Assembly (NCBI GenBank): GCA_025345505.1
Contig: JANVCC010000270.1
Coordinates: 7,767,426 to 7,831,425, forward strand
Direction: 5' to 3'
Source of the DNA: Todiramphus chloris collaris
Taxonomy: Eukaryota > Chordata > Aves > Coraciiformes > Alcedinidae
Length of the DNA: 64,000 nucleotides
Shown one piece after another: positions 1-14,138 of this stretch. Position 1 is the stretch's first letter; every line of letters starts with the position of its first letter. Under the pieces are notes generated by a model. That model saw only the letters and a program-made list of their open reading frames with translations, made no database searches and was not told the origin of the DNA. A program made the position numbers and the translations under genes.

Positions 1-430
1 TCTTTGATTTATGCATTTACAGCTCAATATCCTCAAGAAATGAGATAAATGTCTTTTGTGATGTTTGGTTTTGGGGGTTTTGTTTGGTTTTGGTTTTTTT
101 GGTTTCTTTTACTTTGGTACCCACCTCTGCTGTCTCTGCTAAGCTCTTGGAATGTCTTGGAAACATTCAGCCACGCAAAATGTAGTAGGCTAAACATGAA
201 TCACTTTCTCTGTGCTGGTTTCCTGATGCTTTGTGGAGAGTCCCCAGACACTGGTTTTGAGCCCTTCCTAGCAGACGTTGTCATTTCAGAATTAGTTTAA
301 GTCTGGTTGTACTTCGTGTCCTGGGAGACTGCTCCAGGCTTTTTCCTTAATCCCCTGGTTATCCACACTGTGTATGAGTCGGTGGCTGCCATGGCTCTTG
401 TTTGAAGCACGTGTTCTGCTCCCTGCACAG
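1..430. other. Non-genic, T/G-rich start
   Basis: Unique sequence with no gene I can support. Positions 54-115 are strongly T/G-rich (repeated GGTTTT and GTTTGG words), which produces a spurious F/W-rich open frame. The rest is ordinary sequence. It ends at the possible splice acceptor described in the next entry. Confidence 0.6.
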
Positions 431-493
431 GAAATGCTGGGCCTTGATGGTGGAGACCTGTGTGTACTGGCCGTGCTGTTCCCTGCGCCGTAG
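431..493 (+). other. Candidate 63-nt cassette exon (weak)
   Basis: The segment is preceded by an acceptor-like CTGCTCCCTGCACAG and followed by a consensus donor, TAG then GTGAGT. It is 63 nt long. Only the frame with one leading base is open throughout, giving 20 full codons of which four encode cysteine or tryptophan early on; a second frame ends in a stop at the very last codon. The implied phase is 2 at both ends. I do not recognise the peptide. Donors of the form AGGTRAG should occur about eight times per strand in 64 kb by chance, so this is only a candidate. Confidence 0.15.
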
Positions 494-1442
494 GTGAGTG
501 GTGCGTGCCCGTGGGTGAGCATCCTCTCTGCAACAGGGTCTTGCTCTCAGGCTGGGGTCCTCCTGTGCATTGTGAGTGTGTCCCTGTGGCAGAAAATCCT
601 TTTTTCCTGGAAAGGTAATCCTTTTTTCTGAACTTTTTTCTTTTTCTTTTATTTTTTTTTGATCCCCCTCTAATTACCCCTCAGCTCTTTCAGCAGTACT
701 GATGGAAGCCTTTCCTTGCCTTTGGACCTGCACTTAGTAGGGAAGCAATTTGAACCATCCAAGCATGAGATGCAGTGTAATCAGCATCTGCTCTCTCCCA
801 TTTTGCCACCTGCAGAGTATCTGCAGTAGCCCAAGGGGCTGTGTTCACACAGCCGTGCTGTGGTAGGGGAAGACCAGTTCTTCTCTGAGCGGTTGTCCAC
901 GTGCATCTCACACATTCTTGCTCCAATGGCAATGTTCCAGTGTGACCTCCATCTACCCTCTTCCCATCTAGCTCCTGGGAATTGATTTGGCTTTGTTACC
1001 TAGTGTTTCCAGACATGGAGTTGAGTCTTCAAATCATGGCACTTCAGTTTGCTCTACAGCAGGATATGTTTTTTTCTCCTACTTGTTCCACATGTGCTTG
1101 ATAGGGCTTTGCATTTAACATCAAAATAGTACATGACTTCTACAATGCTTTCCACCTTTTAGTGTCCAAGCGTGTTAGGAAAGAAAAGAATGTTTAGGTA
1201 GTACAATAAGCATGCAAAGTGCTAGGGATAACTATTAAATAGGGCACCCAAGCTATGGTTAGACAACTCATTTACAAATGATCCCTCAAGAGATTCCTGT
1301 TAGGAATGCAGGAGTTTGGGAGGTGCCTTGAGGTGGAGCTACAAGTGGCTCCTAGATGTCTCTGCAGACATGCAAATGGTTAATTCCTAGTTGCCAGTAG
1401 ATGGCTCCCAAGAGCACTGTCCATAGGCTATTTTCCCAATGC
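494..1442. other. Non-genic unique sequence
   Basis: A T-rich patch lies at 598-660. I see no repeat family, RNA gene or convincing open frame. The short minus-strand frame at 690-932 has no recognisable domain. Confidence 0.5.
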
Positions 1443-1736
1443 CCGTGAAGCGGAGTCGTGGCACCTCCAGTGCTCCATGATGTACCAACTGAAGCTTGCA
1501 CAGCGCCAGCTCATCCGTCGCCAGGCCCGTGGCATTGTCCTGTGGCCACGAGGCAGGAGAGATGGATGTGCTGCTGGGTGGCAGGCAGTGCCATTTCCCA
1601 GTCACGCGGTGATGCTGGGGCGGAAGAGTCGCGATGGAGAGCCTGGAACAGCAGCTGTGTTGAGGAACGACTCTGCTGGTTACGTGGCAGCGATGCTGAC
1701 GGAGCAGGGGTGATAAGAGCGGGTGCGAACCCGCCG
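1443..1736. promoter_or_regulatory. CpG-rich patch (small CpG-island-like)
   Basis: I count about 21 CpG dinucleotides in roughly 294 bp, with GC near 58%. By hand this gives an observed/expected CpG ratio near 0.8, in a window where CpG is otherwise sparse. Long frames are open on both strands across the patch: minus 1387-1794 (135 codons) and plus 1477-1713. Neither resembles a known protein, and GC-rich DNA has few stop codons, so they may be incidental. The patch could be a small unmethylated promoter or enhancer, or a remnant of a GC-rich exon or pseudogene. Confidence 0.5.
1719..1734. other. GC-rich hairpin with GNRA-type loop
   Basis: A perfect 6-bp inverted repeat (GCGGGT at 1719-1724, ACCCGC at 1729-1734) encloses the four bases GCGA, at the right edge of the CpG-rich patch. 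It superficially recalls a tRNA T-arm, but no acceptor, D or anticodon arm surrounds it. Confidence 0.45.
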
Positions 1737-4700
1737 GTGTCTCTGTGCTAGAAGCAGAAGCCAACTGCTCATTGCATTTGTTGAATGCCTTCAAGAATGG
1801 GGCCCCTGATTTCTCTTCCAGAAATAGAGATGATAAATAATTGTTATAACTGCCTCCTTTTTATAATTACCTCCAAATGGATTTCTTTTCTGTTTTTTTT
1901 TCCTTTCCCAGAGATTCTAATTAAGTTTTACATTAATTATAAGTGTGCAGCATGCTTTTACCAGCAGAAGAGCCTTCTGGGAATTTCTGCTGTGTTGCAG
2001 CTTTGAAGGCCTTGTTTTAGTCCATTTGCTGAGGCCCATACTCCTTGGGGCTACTGTTCTGTTTGACTCCCTCATTAACTATCCTGAGAACGCTTTCTTT
2101 CTCCAGATTTGAAATCCTTAACAAGATTTGTATTTCGACGGCACGCACGGCTCCCTGGGAAAGCTGGGGAGAGATTCTCTTCTGGCATTAGGGGAATTCT
2201 CCGTCAACTGAAGTCAATCAGGAATGCTGGCAGGAGAGGTTTTACTCGTGCATGGGAAATCTGCCATTATTAAGAAGCAGAGATAGGCTGAGATTAATGA
2301 ACTGGACAACGGTTTTCTCAAGGGTAGCTGTTTTTCTGTCTGGTAACTGTGTCCAGATGCCAGCTGAGCATAGGGCTACTTGGTCAAAATGAACAGGAGG
2401 GGTCAAGGGGAGAAGTTGAGGCTGAAGCACAGGCAGTTCATGGCAAGAGTGCTACAGCTGCCAGGTCTGTAGAGGTGGATTTTTCTGTTTGTTCTGAAAA
2501 TGTTGGGCAGGTTGGCATGGACAAACTGCTTGGGGCAGTTTTAGTTCTGGGACCGTGCAGTGCTTGGAATTGTAGGGTCCTTCTTTTTGCCTGCAGTTCC
2601 TGAAACTATGATAACGTGATGCAAATCTCAAAATAGTATGGAGAAGAGGGAACCCAGACGTGAGCTACTGCTTGGAGGAGAACTCGAGGCTTTTACTTCT
2701 ACAGTTCCCCCTTGGACGATGTCATAGCTGTGCTGATGTGCCCATGTTACTGCTTTTTTCCTGTTGCATTGTCCTCATGGCTGATGATGGGTTGGTTAGC
2801 AGCCAGGAGCATCATGAAGCCACATCACACTGCACATGCATCTTTAGTACGCTGTCACAAGACGGACACATCTCTCTGGGACTTAGGCAAAGCTGTATGA
2901 GATGAGCAAACTTCTTCCATATCTCGGTGATGTATAGGTGTGTCTGAACAGCAGCGCTCTCAAGTTACGGATACTGTGCACGTGTGTGAAGATCAACATC
3001 CTCTTTTATGGAGGCTAGAAGCTCTCAGATGCCCCTCTTTTCTTTGAAGTGAGGAATTTCTGCACTCTTGATATGTACTTGGGGGAGCATATTTACAGCC
3101 CCGTGGTCTTGTATGTGTCTTTGTACACGCATACGCCTTGGCTGTTTTAAGAACAGAGACAGTGCAGCCAGTGTGGAGATATGTTTCCTGTCTTGATGCA
3201 AGTAGCTGGATGAATAAAAGGTATTCTTTACCTTTGTTCAGTGATAAGTAATGGCTGGACATCTCTGACAGGCTTATGTAATGGTTTAATGTATCTGTGT
3301 GTATTGCATTAGCCTTCAGTAGAGGTTTGGCTGCTGATGACTTACAGGTCTGCAGTCCAATGTATGTTTTAGGTACATTGTTTTTGAAACAAGCCAGGCA
3401 CCTGAAGGCAATTGTCTTGTGTGCAGTGTCATTTTACATACTGACATCTTAACCACGATATGGGCAGTGGAACTGAAGATGGGAGTTAAGGAGGAATAAT
3501 AAGCTCTAGGTAAACCAGCACCTGCGTAGCCTTCCTCAGATAGGTTTACTTGCTTTTCAACATCTGAATTGCCTCCTGGTGCTTGTAGCACTTCCCTTTG
3601 GCAAGTAGTCTGGTCCCTAGCAGCAAAACAGTCCTAAGTGTTCCTGACAACTTCTGTCGCTGCCAGGTGTTGTGGGATAGAGACTGTGAATGCTGCTGTT
3701 CTGGGACCCATGGGAAGGTGAAGAAATTCACTGTAGGTCCAGCAATTCCACTCTCTCTTACTGTTCTGAGACATCTTCCTTCAGGAAGATCAAGGGAGCT
3801 TGCTGGATTCCTGTGGGTGCTTTGTAGTGGGCTTTGTATTGCTCTCCAGTTTGATGGTGGCACTGCCTGTCAAAGTGGAGTCCTGTTCCTCAAACTGTTG
3901 AAGTGGGGGGGGACATGAGTGAGGTTCTTGCTGGAATCCTCAGATACCTCCCCTAGAGCATGGCACATGAAAACTCAGCCTGTTCTGTGCTGGAACACCT
4001 GCCTGGTTGGTGATGGTGTTAAATGGTAGTTGGTAACATTGCCATAATTGACCAAAATCTTTTGGAAGAAAACAGTTTGACTAAGTTGGGGAGTGTTTTG
4101 CTGGGTTTTGTGTTGGTTGAGTTTTTTTACATAGAAATACAACATTGATACCTTTGCTCATTTAAATAAATAACCTCACCACATCTTATACTCACTCAAT
4201 ATCAAATTACTAATTGAACATCTTATCTGAAAAATCTCCAGTGGCTGGGTTTTACGGTCATCGGTGAGTTCTGTGGCTGTCATGGAGACAGGTGTGTAAG
4301 TTGGTTCAGTTTGTGGTCTGTGTGGCTTGGCAGTTGAGTAAGCACAGCATATACATCAATGTTTTGTTCAGCTCTTTTGGCTTTGGTAGAAACTGCTTTT
4401 AAAATGCTTCTTTACAGATATGGAGATGGTACATAATAAATGAGTATTTCAATTATTTATCTGCCATGAACACAAGCTGTAAATGCTACTTATTTCTGAA
4501 ATCAACTCTAAACAAAAATAGACCAAGTCCAGATCCTTAAGAAACTGTTTTGATGAATAGCTCAAGATACAATCATAAAACCTTCAGACTTGATGTACTA
4601 CTCTCTTATATAAATCATCTAGTTGCTATAGTGAAAAGGTTATGGTTGATTGCTAGCTCTTGCAGATCAGTGAATTAATAACTTATAGCCAAGTCCACCT

Positions 4701-7700
4701 TACAAGTTGAGATCTAAGATGAGCTACAGTACAGTCAGATATTCATTGCAATGCACATGAATTTGATGCATTAATGAAAAGATCAAGCCTATAAAGTAGA
4801 CATCAGTGCTAACGGTGCTCAGGTGAGGATTTGAGACCTAGCTGTGGTATTCTCTGCTAAGCTGGAGAGTAAATGCCTGCTTTCTAAACCTTTTTATTTG
4901 ATTAAACCATTTGTTTGCACTCTTGCAGAGGAATAGATATGCATGTATAAATGAGACTCCTGACTTATTGCAGGTCTCAGAAGGATAATTCCTGCTGTCT
5001 TGTGGTTCTGCAGGTCTGGGATTTGTTGCCAGAGGAAATTCTTGCAGGGGAAGGCACCACTCAGGGTGAGGCTGGGCCAAGGAGAAATCTGGAGAGCAGG
5101 CACTGAGCTGGAATAAGTCACGCTTCATTTGGGTTGCAGGGATTTCAGGGAGTGACCCTGACTGGTGAGGAGTAACCTGCCAGTCGAAGCACATGTGCAC
5201 AACTCCCAGAGGAGAGGGTAGCAGTGACAGAAGACCTTGTTAGAGGAAAATCAGCATAAGCCTTCTCCACACAGCACTGCTGCAAGTTATCAGTAGCATA
5301 TTAATGAATAAGCACTCTGAACTTGGTTATAGTCATTATTTTTATTGAGCTGTTACTTTCCCTCAGTAGTGCTTGGATGGATGTCCCCATTAGGTGGAGA
5401 GAAGAACTAAAGACTAGAGAAGTGGCTTACAAAGCTCATGGTTCTGCTGGTATGGTTTTTATTATTCGTGAAATTCAGTAATCTCTGAAGATTCCTGAGA
5501 GGTACCAGAGAGAACTGGGAGAGGGCTGAACTATGGAAGCATTTTGAAATTTGTAGGCCTCCATTCTTTTCACAGAAATGGTCTCTGTAGCGCAGGAATA
5601 AAAAGCTAAGTGATTATAATTACCCTGATTGACCTTAGGATGGAAGAATCCTCCTAAATCTGATTCTCATTCATTAATACCAAGTCACCAAGCAGCACAA
5701 ATCTGATCTGGATCAAGTGTCAAATTAAGCAGAGCAGTGTGGTATTTATGCTGGGTTTGTGCCAGCTGTGGGAGGACAGACAAAACCTAATCCAGCATAA
5801 AGTATGCTAGAAATGAGATACCACTTCAAGTTTTTTTAATTTTTTTTTCCTTTTTGAACACATTTGTGTGGAAGAGAGTTTGCTATAACTCAGCACTTTG
5901 CTGATGGGTTTTATCCAGCACAGATTGCCTTAACCCTACATTTTCATCTGTATGGACGTGTAGCCTTGGTCAGAAGCTCTGACCGAGTCTTGCCTGTCAT
6001 AGGAACTAAAGCTTGTGGGAAGAGATGCACTCTCTTCATTTTTCAAAGAGTTCTTCCACTTCTCTTGCTAGCTGTGGAAGGGCAGGAGGTTGGGGCTTGT
6101 AAGCAGAGTTGTACCACTTGTGTTCTTTAAACTGGGCAACTTGTGGTTATCTGTGGCTGGTTCCACTCCCTGCATGGCTGCTGGGAAGGCATTGCCTATG
6201 GATGATTTTGCTTACAGTGACAGCACTAGCCTGTGGTCTTAAAGCACATCTTATGTGCTTGCAGGAGCAGTGTGTACACTTTGATTGTCCCTCCCTCAAA
6301 TGTGATTTTTCCACTGAGAGCATCTGCCTAAACTTAATACATTAAATTAAATGTCAGCCTCGCAAACTTGGAATTAGAGATCAGGGAGTGCTGGAAAAGT
6401 AAAATCGTTTAGCTCAAGTACTTGGCATCATCATCCTGTGCTCTGAGCTCCTGTGATTGCTCTGTGCTGCTGGCCTTATCCTCGCCAGTTGTGCCACTGC
6501 AGCAGATCCTGGGCTGCTGTTGCCGCTCAAACGCAAAACGTGGAGCTGTGTTGCTGGGCCTGCCTCTTGCTTGGCAATTGAAAGATTGCAGCTTAGAGAC
6601 AAAAGTCCTCTCGAATCCATCTCTTGAAATTGTGGGTTATGAATCTGTGCTCTGCTTGTCGTGCCCCGTTTCCTGAAGCCTTCCCTGCTGTTATAGAAAA
6701 ATGTATTCTTTTTGATGTGGCAAAGCCATGGATCAACTTTTCCCAGACAAGAGCAGCGTGAAAACAAGCTACTCTCATTTTCCTCAGACATAAATGTACA
6801 AGCAACAACTTCAGGCAGGTATGAGATGTCGAATTTGCTTTATTTTAGAGTGAAAATAACTGCACTCTTTTTGCCAGCTTTTGTCTGAGGGGATAGCTTC
6901 AGCATCCTGATCTCTACAAGGGTAAAATCACTGGTGTTTTTAAGCTGTGAAGACAAACTCTACATCTAAGGACAGAAGGGCATTTTATGATGCTTTTGTT
7001 TCTGAAAAAGCTTGTCCTTTTCCAAATTGCAGGGATACACACATCGCTGAAGTTCAGCTTCCAAAATAGGCTCTTGTCTTACATTTGGAGAGATGGAGTT
7101 TGGCTGGGAGCGGGGAGGAAAAGCAACTATATGCTTGTTTCTATGGGAAGTATTTATAGCTGTTTATGAATGCAACCGCATTCCAATCGTTTAAAAAAAG
7201 GCACGTTGAACAGGATATATGATGTATCTCCTTATTTGAACTAGCTTTGAAAAAAACTGCTGCCACGCTCCTTTTTTTAGCTAGATTTCCTGAGGAAACT
7301 TGGCTGAAAAGATCATGCTCTGTGTGTTTGTGCACATGTGTCGCTTTTTGCTCTTAACTGCTCAGTGCTTTCACCGGTTATAAACAAATTTGACAGAAGT
7401 TTTAAGGATAATTAGTTCCTACAGAGCTTCCAAAACTGCGTGACTCATGAAAGTAAGTAGAGGAGATCCATAGTTAATGTCCACACTGACATAAAGGCAG
7501 CAACATAAATGTATATTGCTGGACAGTGGAATCAACAGAGCGATGTTACGAATGTCCTGAACGTGGAGGAAAATCTGTGCCTTGAGTATGAAGAGTATGA
7601 GACAGAGAGTAGAGCTGTGGAATGCTTACTGATAGAAAACAATCAGTTTTCATTACCTTTGCTTCTCATAAATTTTTTGTACTGCTGAGAGTTAGGAGTA

Positions 7701-9990
7701 AAAATACGTTAACAGGTCCCATAAACATTTATCCAGCAAATTAATGGTTTTTGTCTCCATAGCTCTGGAAAAATTAGCATTGTATTTAAAATGTGTATAT
7801 ATTTTTAGCTCTTATGTTCTGGTGAAGTCTCCTACGTTTGTCCTCAAAACAGAGTTATACAGCTCCCTTTGTGAAAGTGCAATACATATAACTTTTCAGA
7901 ATAATTGCACACTAAATAAAGTCAGTTTAGTTAAAAAAGCCACTTTTATGAAAAATATCATTTATTTTTCCTCTGGAAAAGCAGTATAGTGAAAAAATTC
8001 TGAACTGGCTTCAATCTGCTCTGTACAATTACATATAGAGCAGAAAGACACATCCAGACCTTGGCAGTACCCAGTGTTTATATGCAGTGGGTTGGCTCTT
8101 CCCTTCCCAGGGAAGAATCACCTGCAACTCTTCAGCTAAAACCAAGGGTCACATCTAAGCAGTAGATGCAAAGAGCTAAGGCATTTCAATAAGCATCAGA
8201 TACCCAGAGAGCAGGACTAGGATGGCAAGACTTGCAGAAGCTGTATGGCAGACAACCTGGTTTCTAATTTCCTCCTGTGCATCACCAGCACAGAGATGTA
8301 AGATGATGGCTTGTTCTCCCAGTCTTCCTTTCAGTGCTCTCAGTGAAATTTTAGTTACCTACTGCTAATTTGGGCAATGTGGAGTTTAATTGCTTCTCAC
8401 TGCCTCACCAAGAAATCTGGAAAGCTGCATTTTGCTACCTTTTAAGATTTACTAGAACATCAATGAGGTTCTCTCATCGTTTTTCATTTTATAACCAAAA
8501 AGGTAAAAACTTGGTCCAGAAATAGAAATCTGGCAGTGTGCAAATCTGCCTCCAACTGAACTCCCCAGCCTTTCCTGTTTTCATTTCCTTAAATTCCTTT
8601 TAATATGAAAGTGTTTGCCTTCTTTGCACACACAATGACGTTCCATTTTCATCTTGCCGGGTGCTGACGCTGCATTCCTGTCTGTCTGCTGAGTTATTGT
8701 CTGGATTAATATTAATTAAATATGGTGGCTGGATGAGGCTGTGCTTGGTAAACATCTTCTGGAGGACGTTACAGGTTTTCTTGTGAGTGGTGTTCAGCAT
8801 CCAGAAGATTAAAGTGTAAGACCATGGGTAGAATCCAAACCCAACAAATTCTAGCCTTTTTTAGCGTGTTTTAGAGGAGAAGGGAAGTAGAAGAAGAGGG
8901 GGAAGAAACTATGGAATTGCTCTCATTACTAGCAGGGGCTGCTGTGTTGTGTTGAGTGGCCAGTGCTGACAAGCCCCCAGTATCTGGTATTGCTCAACTA
9001 CAGATAAAGGGGAAGGTACTAAACCAACCTTTTTCTTGCTGCAGCTCCGAACTCGATAAGATCTGTTTCTTAATGCTATTCATCTTAATTTGCATAATCA
9101 GTTTTTCTGAAAATGATTCAGGCATTAAGATGCATCTGAACAGGCCTCTTTCCTGCCTGCAAAGGTAAATCCCTCTGGTGAGCTGAGCATTATAAATTTA
9201 AATCCAGGATGTGGGCTTGGTTGACGTACTGTACTTAGCAAGACAGGTACAAATGACTGGGAAGAAAAACTTGCTCTGAATCTCTCTGTGTTCCTATACC
9301 CAAAGGGTTTTGCTTTAAAGAAGATTACTAATGTTTAAAGATTATCTTAAGGTAATATGTAAGCAATTAAGGAACCATAAGCAGAGGAAAGATTTATTTT
9401 TTTTTTGCGCACAAACGTTGCTTGACAGCAATCTTTAAAACGACTAAAGGATCTTGAGGACAATAAAAGTTCAAGCTGAGCTGTCCTTCTCAAACAGAAG
9501 ATAATTCAGTAGCCAGAGCTTGTTGGTATGGCTTCCTGTGCCACAGAAGTTAACTTGGTAGCAGCTATAATCCACAGATTTCAGTGCCTATGGATATTCT
9601 AATGGCTGTTAGAGGTATATGGCTTACATGGTTTATGGAGAGAGAATTGTGCCTAGATTTCACCCAGTTAAATTGACTTTGCCCACCCAGCAGAGTGTTT
9701 TTTTTTAATTTGTTTGGGTTTTTTAACATACAAATGGTATTTCTCTCTTTGTTCAAAACCAAGCCCAGTCCTAAGCTCAGCTGTACTTGAGAGATTGCCG
9801 TCGTCTTCAAACGCATCCCTTCTTAAAGGCAGTGACTGCTGAGAGGCTGCAGCTCGTGCTCTTTCAGAAGCTGGTACCTTGCTGCACGTTTGAATATGTT
9901 GGGTTTTTGCTTGACCCCGTGCCAGCCAGCCACCTTCCACGTGGCAGCAGGCATAACTGGGTAAAACTCACTGGAAATTAGACCAACATT
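1737..9990. other. Non-genic unique sequence
   Basis: About 8 kb with no gene, no CR1 fragment I can recognise and no long tandem array. Open frames are short, unconserved in appearance and overlap on opposite strands (for example 3546-3863 minus with 3598-3918 plus). Minor T-rich runs lie at about 5830-5855 and 9397-9406 (T10). The stretch 4030-4830 is AT-rich with no open frame of 60 codons or more. Confidence 0.5.
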
Positions 9991-12900
9991 TCGAGTGGTG
10001 CTCAAGGATCCTGCGTTGTCAATAGTTGGGTGCTTCAAGTGTACTAAAAGCATGACCACGTCTGGTACAAGCCTTTTGTCAATGGCTGGCCTGGGGAAGG
10101 GGGTTACTGTAAGGAAAAGGGTCTCTGAACAGGCTGCCTTACCATTCTTTGATGCACAAGCTCCGAGGAAGAAAGGTTAGATACCAAGAAAGCTCTCTGC
10201 TTGCTCTGAAGAACAAAGGGCAGAAGCTAACTACTGATAGTCCTCATTTACAGACAGTACTTGCATACAGCATGATTTATATACAGCACGTATATGCAGC
10301 AACATCGGATTTGAGCTTTTGTTCTGTGGAGTGGTTCACGTTGTGTTGTGTAACCTTTCTTTGCCTTCTGACTTTAGGGAAAAAAATAGCAACTTCTTTC
10401 AGCTAAACCGTGAAGGAGATGCTCAGCAGAATGCAGGTTAGCCTGACTTAGCTCGTGTTAATTAGGGTTTAAGAAAACAAGATAAGAGGAGTAGAGCCTT
10501 ACAAGCAGGGTGAGTGTTTCTGCTCTCAAACTGGAATCTTGGGGAATGTGAGTGTGGGGAGAGCCTGTTTTGGTGAATTGTGAGTTTGGTGTATACATAA
10601 GAGATTTGATTTTTTTTTTCTTTATTCTTGGTTTCCTGTACATTTTTTCATAGATGCTGAAATGACTTTGCCATTTTGGCATCACTGGGATTTTTAAAAG
10701 GGAGGTGATCTTCTTGTTCCATAGCTTTAGGTATCCGTTGTGCTGCTTAACTGGGTGACTGGGACCTTACATGTTATTTATTTTTCACTTAATAATTTTT
10801 GTTTACTGCAGTAAAACCCTCTTTCTTCCATATTTCTAATTTCTCTTGGGAACTTGATGAATGAGGCAGAGTATATGGAAAAAATAATCACAATATTTCA
10901 CATTGTATTTTGGTTTTTTTTTTAAACCTGGACATGAGCAGTGTTTCAGGTGAAACTTTGCACTTGAAAGTTACTTGAAAAGGGACTTACTCATTGCACT
11001 CACTTAAGAGACCAAAGGAGTTTGTATCTAGAACCCTGGCATGGTTATTGCTGCTGACATCAAGAGTATAATTCATAGGTATTACAAAGCCTGGCAAAAA
11101 TGTCCAATCTAAGTTTTCCTTAAAGAAAAGGTAAATGTAATGTTCATTTTATGTTAACAATTAAATCCCTCAGGAAACTACGGGCTCATTACTGATAGGG
11201 TTGGGGTTTTTTTTCCCAAGTCCTTTTTATTAGTAACAAAAACCCAAAGCTTAAGAAAATATTTTAACTTATTTCTTTTATTTCAGTTTGATCAACAAAA
11301 TAGAAACATACCAAGAGAGTTATGATAGATTACTGTTCTGGGAACCCCCTGCCAGTTGGGAAATAGCAGCAAGAACCAAAGCTAAAGCATTGCTGTTCTC
11401 GTGCCTTCATTATTTTTAATTTTTTTTAAAAACTCCTTCATTTATGAGCTCATCATGACAGGAACTTGTTATCCATGTGTTAATCTTCTGAAGTAGTAGT
11501 GTTTACATAGCTGACATGTTTCATAGTTTAGGCAAACGATGCTAAGGACCCTTTGGCAGCTATACTTTGGGATAGGTCAACTTTTCACAGTTTGTGTTTG
11601 AAGTGGCTAAAGCTATTTGGCTTTTGTGGGCAGATCTTCTAACCCACACACAGTTCTGCCCAGCTAACAACTGCAGGAACTAAAACTTTCTTCTGACAAG
11701 AAAATTCTTTTTGTCTAATGCAAGCAAAACAAAGCCATTTATAAATAAACTGAATGCAACCAAAGACTTGAATATTCTGTACGCTAGTCCATACACTGGA
11801 CCATAAACTCCAGAGGAAAATGAACAAACATCACGCTGCTGTTGCACAGTTGTAAGTAATATTCTGCTTGTGACCCACTTTGCTGATGCTCAGAAAGTCA
11901 GCTTACAGCTTAGACTATCGGGATAAGAACCTGTCTGGATGATCTCCTCAACCTAATAGTGGAACAGCTTAAGGGATGGTGAGAGTGGAGCCTTGTATCC
12001 AGTGGGATTCTTTTGAGAAGAAAACACTCTTTGCTTTTTGCCCTTGAATAGAGCTTCAGTAAGGAGCACTAATCTTCAGTAAGAGTGTGAGTGCCTGCAT
12101 AGAGGAAGCATTGGAAGATAACCGAGTCCATGGCTGAAGCAGATGGAACCTTTTATAACACCAGCTGAGACAATGTGGGAGCTGAGGGTAACACTGCTTT
12201 CTCAGGCCCGGAAAGGAGGAAAGCACTCTTCTTTTGCCTCTGCAGAAGAGGGAGTATTGTGTTCTGTGCCATGTCCCTCTCAGTCTCCACTCGAACTCCC
12301 CGAAGGACTGTTCGGCAGTGCAGAAGCTTTGGTTTATTTAATACAGAAGGACCTTTCTTTTTCTTCACCAATAATGTTTTGATCTTAGCTGGGCTTGAGA
12401 AGTGCTTCATTCATTATGACCGCTTGGCAGGGACATAAAGGCATCCAGTGTTTAGCAGGTCTTCTGAATGTACATTGCTCTGAAAGAAAGCTGAACTTCT
12501 TCATGTATAAACATCTATCTTAGTCCCATAATGCCTGGACAGCTGGAAAACATGCAGTGTATTGTGAGTGTGCTCAAAACTTCATCCCTTAATTTATCTC
12601 TTCACAAAACTCAAATTGTTCCACTTGAGGATAGAATTGCTTTTCTTTGACCATGACTCTTGAAGGGCTCTGCTGTGTGTGTTCCACAAGCCTGGGTCTT
12701 GCACTGAGTCTTTTCCTGTCATTTCTGTTTGGGATGGTGTCAGGTATTGCAAATGGCACAGAATGGTGAGGAGCGTGTCTCCTATGGTTCTGAGCTTTAG
12801 GGCTGAGCTCAATGGAGCAGGAAGCTTTTCATGAGGTCAAAAAGTCTGTTTGGCCCACGGTCTCAAGTAGATCAGTTTATAGGCAGAGCAGCAGAATAAA

Positions 12901-14138
12901 ACACATGATGAAGTGTCTGTTGTTTTCAGATGTAGAGAGAGTTCCATAGAGTGGTACAGTTTGCTTTTGTCAGTCTAGGCAGCAGCGTGTCTGTGCATTG
13001 CGATGTGATCACTTTGCAGTCATTTGTAGAAGCAGGTATCAAATAGCCCTGATCATATTATCATTAGTGTGATACCGTTTCTGGAAACCTTTGTCTGTCT
13101 TGGTTCAGGGCTTGTTGGAGGTTAAAAGACATCTCAGCAAGGGACATTAAATGGCTGTGTCACCTCGTGAGAAGCTGCAGTTATTCCTTGTTGCTGAGCG
13201 GTGCATCCTGTCATTCTGTCAACACGTGGTGCCTGTTTCTTCCTGTGCTGCTGATACCAGCAGCTCTCAAATGACCTAAACATCAGGGACTTCCTTTGAG
13301 CCTCGTACCTTGATGGGAGTACAAAAGAGAGGGTATTGCAAGTGCCCTCCCTGCACTGAAGAGCACGCATGTATCAGACTAGCCATTTGTGATTTGTAAA
13401 TAAGTGAAAATACTGAATCTGTCCCACTTCTTCCAAGGCTGCATTTCATGTGAGCAGAACTGTAGCTCTAACCCAGGAGAGTAAATATAACACAGTATTG
13501 TTTCTGAGAGAATTAAGTGGAATTATCTGGAGGTTGCCTGTACAAGTACCTGCACGAAGCACTCCTCTCTGCTTCCTGGCAAGGACCTGCACTTCTGAGG
13601 TGCTCCATGCTTCGAGGTGCCTGATCCTGGGGATGAAGAGGTGAATTTTCAGCACACTTGCTGGCCTGGACTCCTCAAACAGCTTGGGTTTAATTTCTAG
13701 AGCATACTAGGCAATTTTGAGCATGTGAGGCAGAGGATACTGATAGCCTAGGTAACTTTTGACAGTGAGGGACTCAATGAGCTTAAGCAGCAGCTGAGCA
13801 GTGGTTCGCAGAGCACTACTTGATGAGAGTGACTTGAAAAAGGACAGGAGTGCCACGGGTGCTTAAATCCTGCTGACTTGGGATGTTTGGCTGAATCTCC
13901 TCTGCTGTTTTCCAGCTCTCTTAAGCCATGCTAACACCCACTCTGTAAAACACTCCAAGGTTTTCCTCTTCCTGCCTTGCATTCTTGGTGTGATACTTTA
14001 TTTTGGAAAAATGGAGGATCAAGTGGCATTTCCTTGTATTTGCAAGTTCTAAAATAGCAGGTCCTTCCTTGGAAGGGATGATGTTAGGATGTCTGACAGA
14101 AATTGGTAAATCTAATGACCTTTGATTAAATCCTGCAG
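9991..14138. other. Non-genic unique sequence
   Basis: Overlapping short frames at 9.6-10.4 kb and 12.14-12.44 kb occupy several frames and both strands, which argues against coding function. The interval 10.69-11.64 kb is AT-rich and free of frames of 60 codons or more. I recognise no repeats. Confidence 0.5.

Noticed and set aside
1711..1740. tRNA T-arm-like hairpin
   Set aside because: Only one arm is present; no acceptor, D-arm or anticodon arm can be placed around it.
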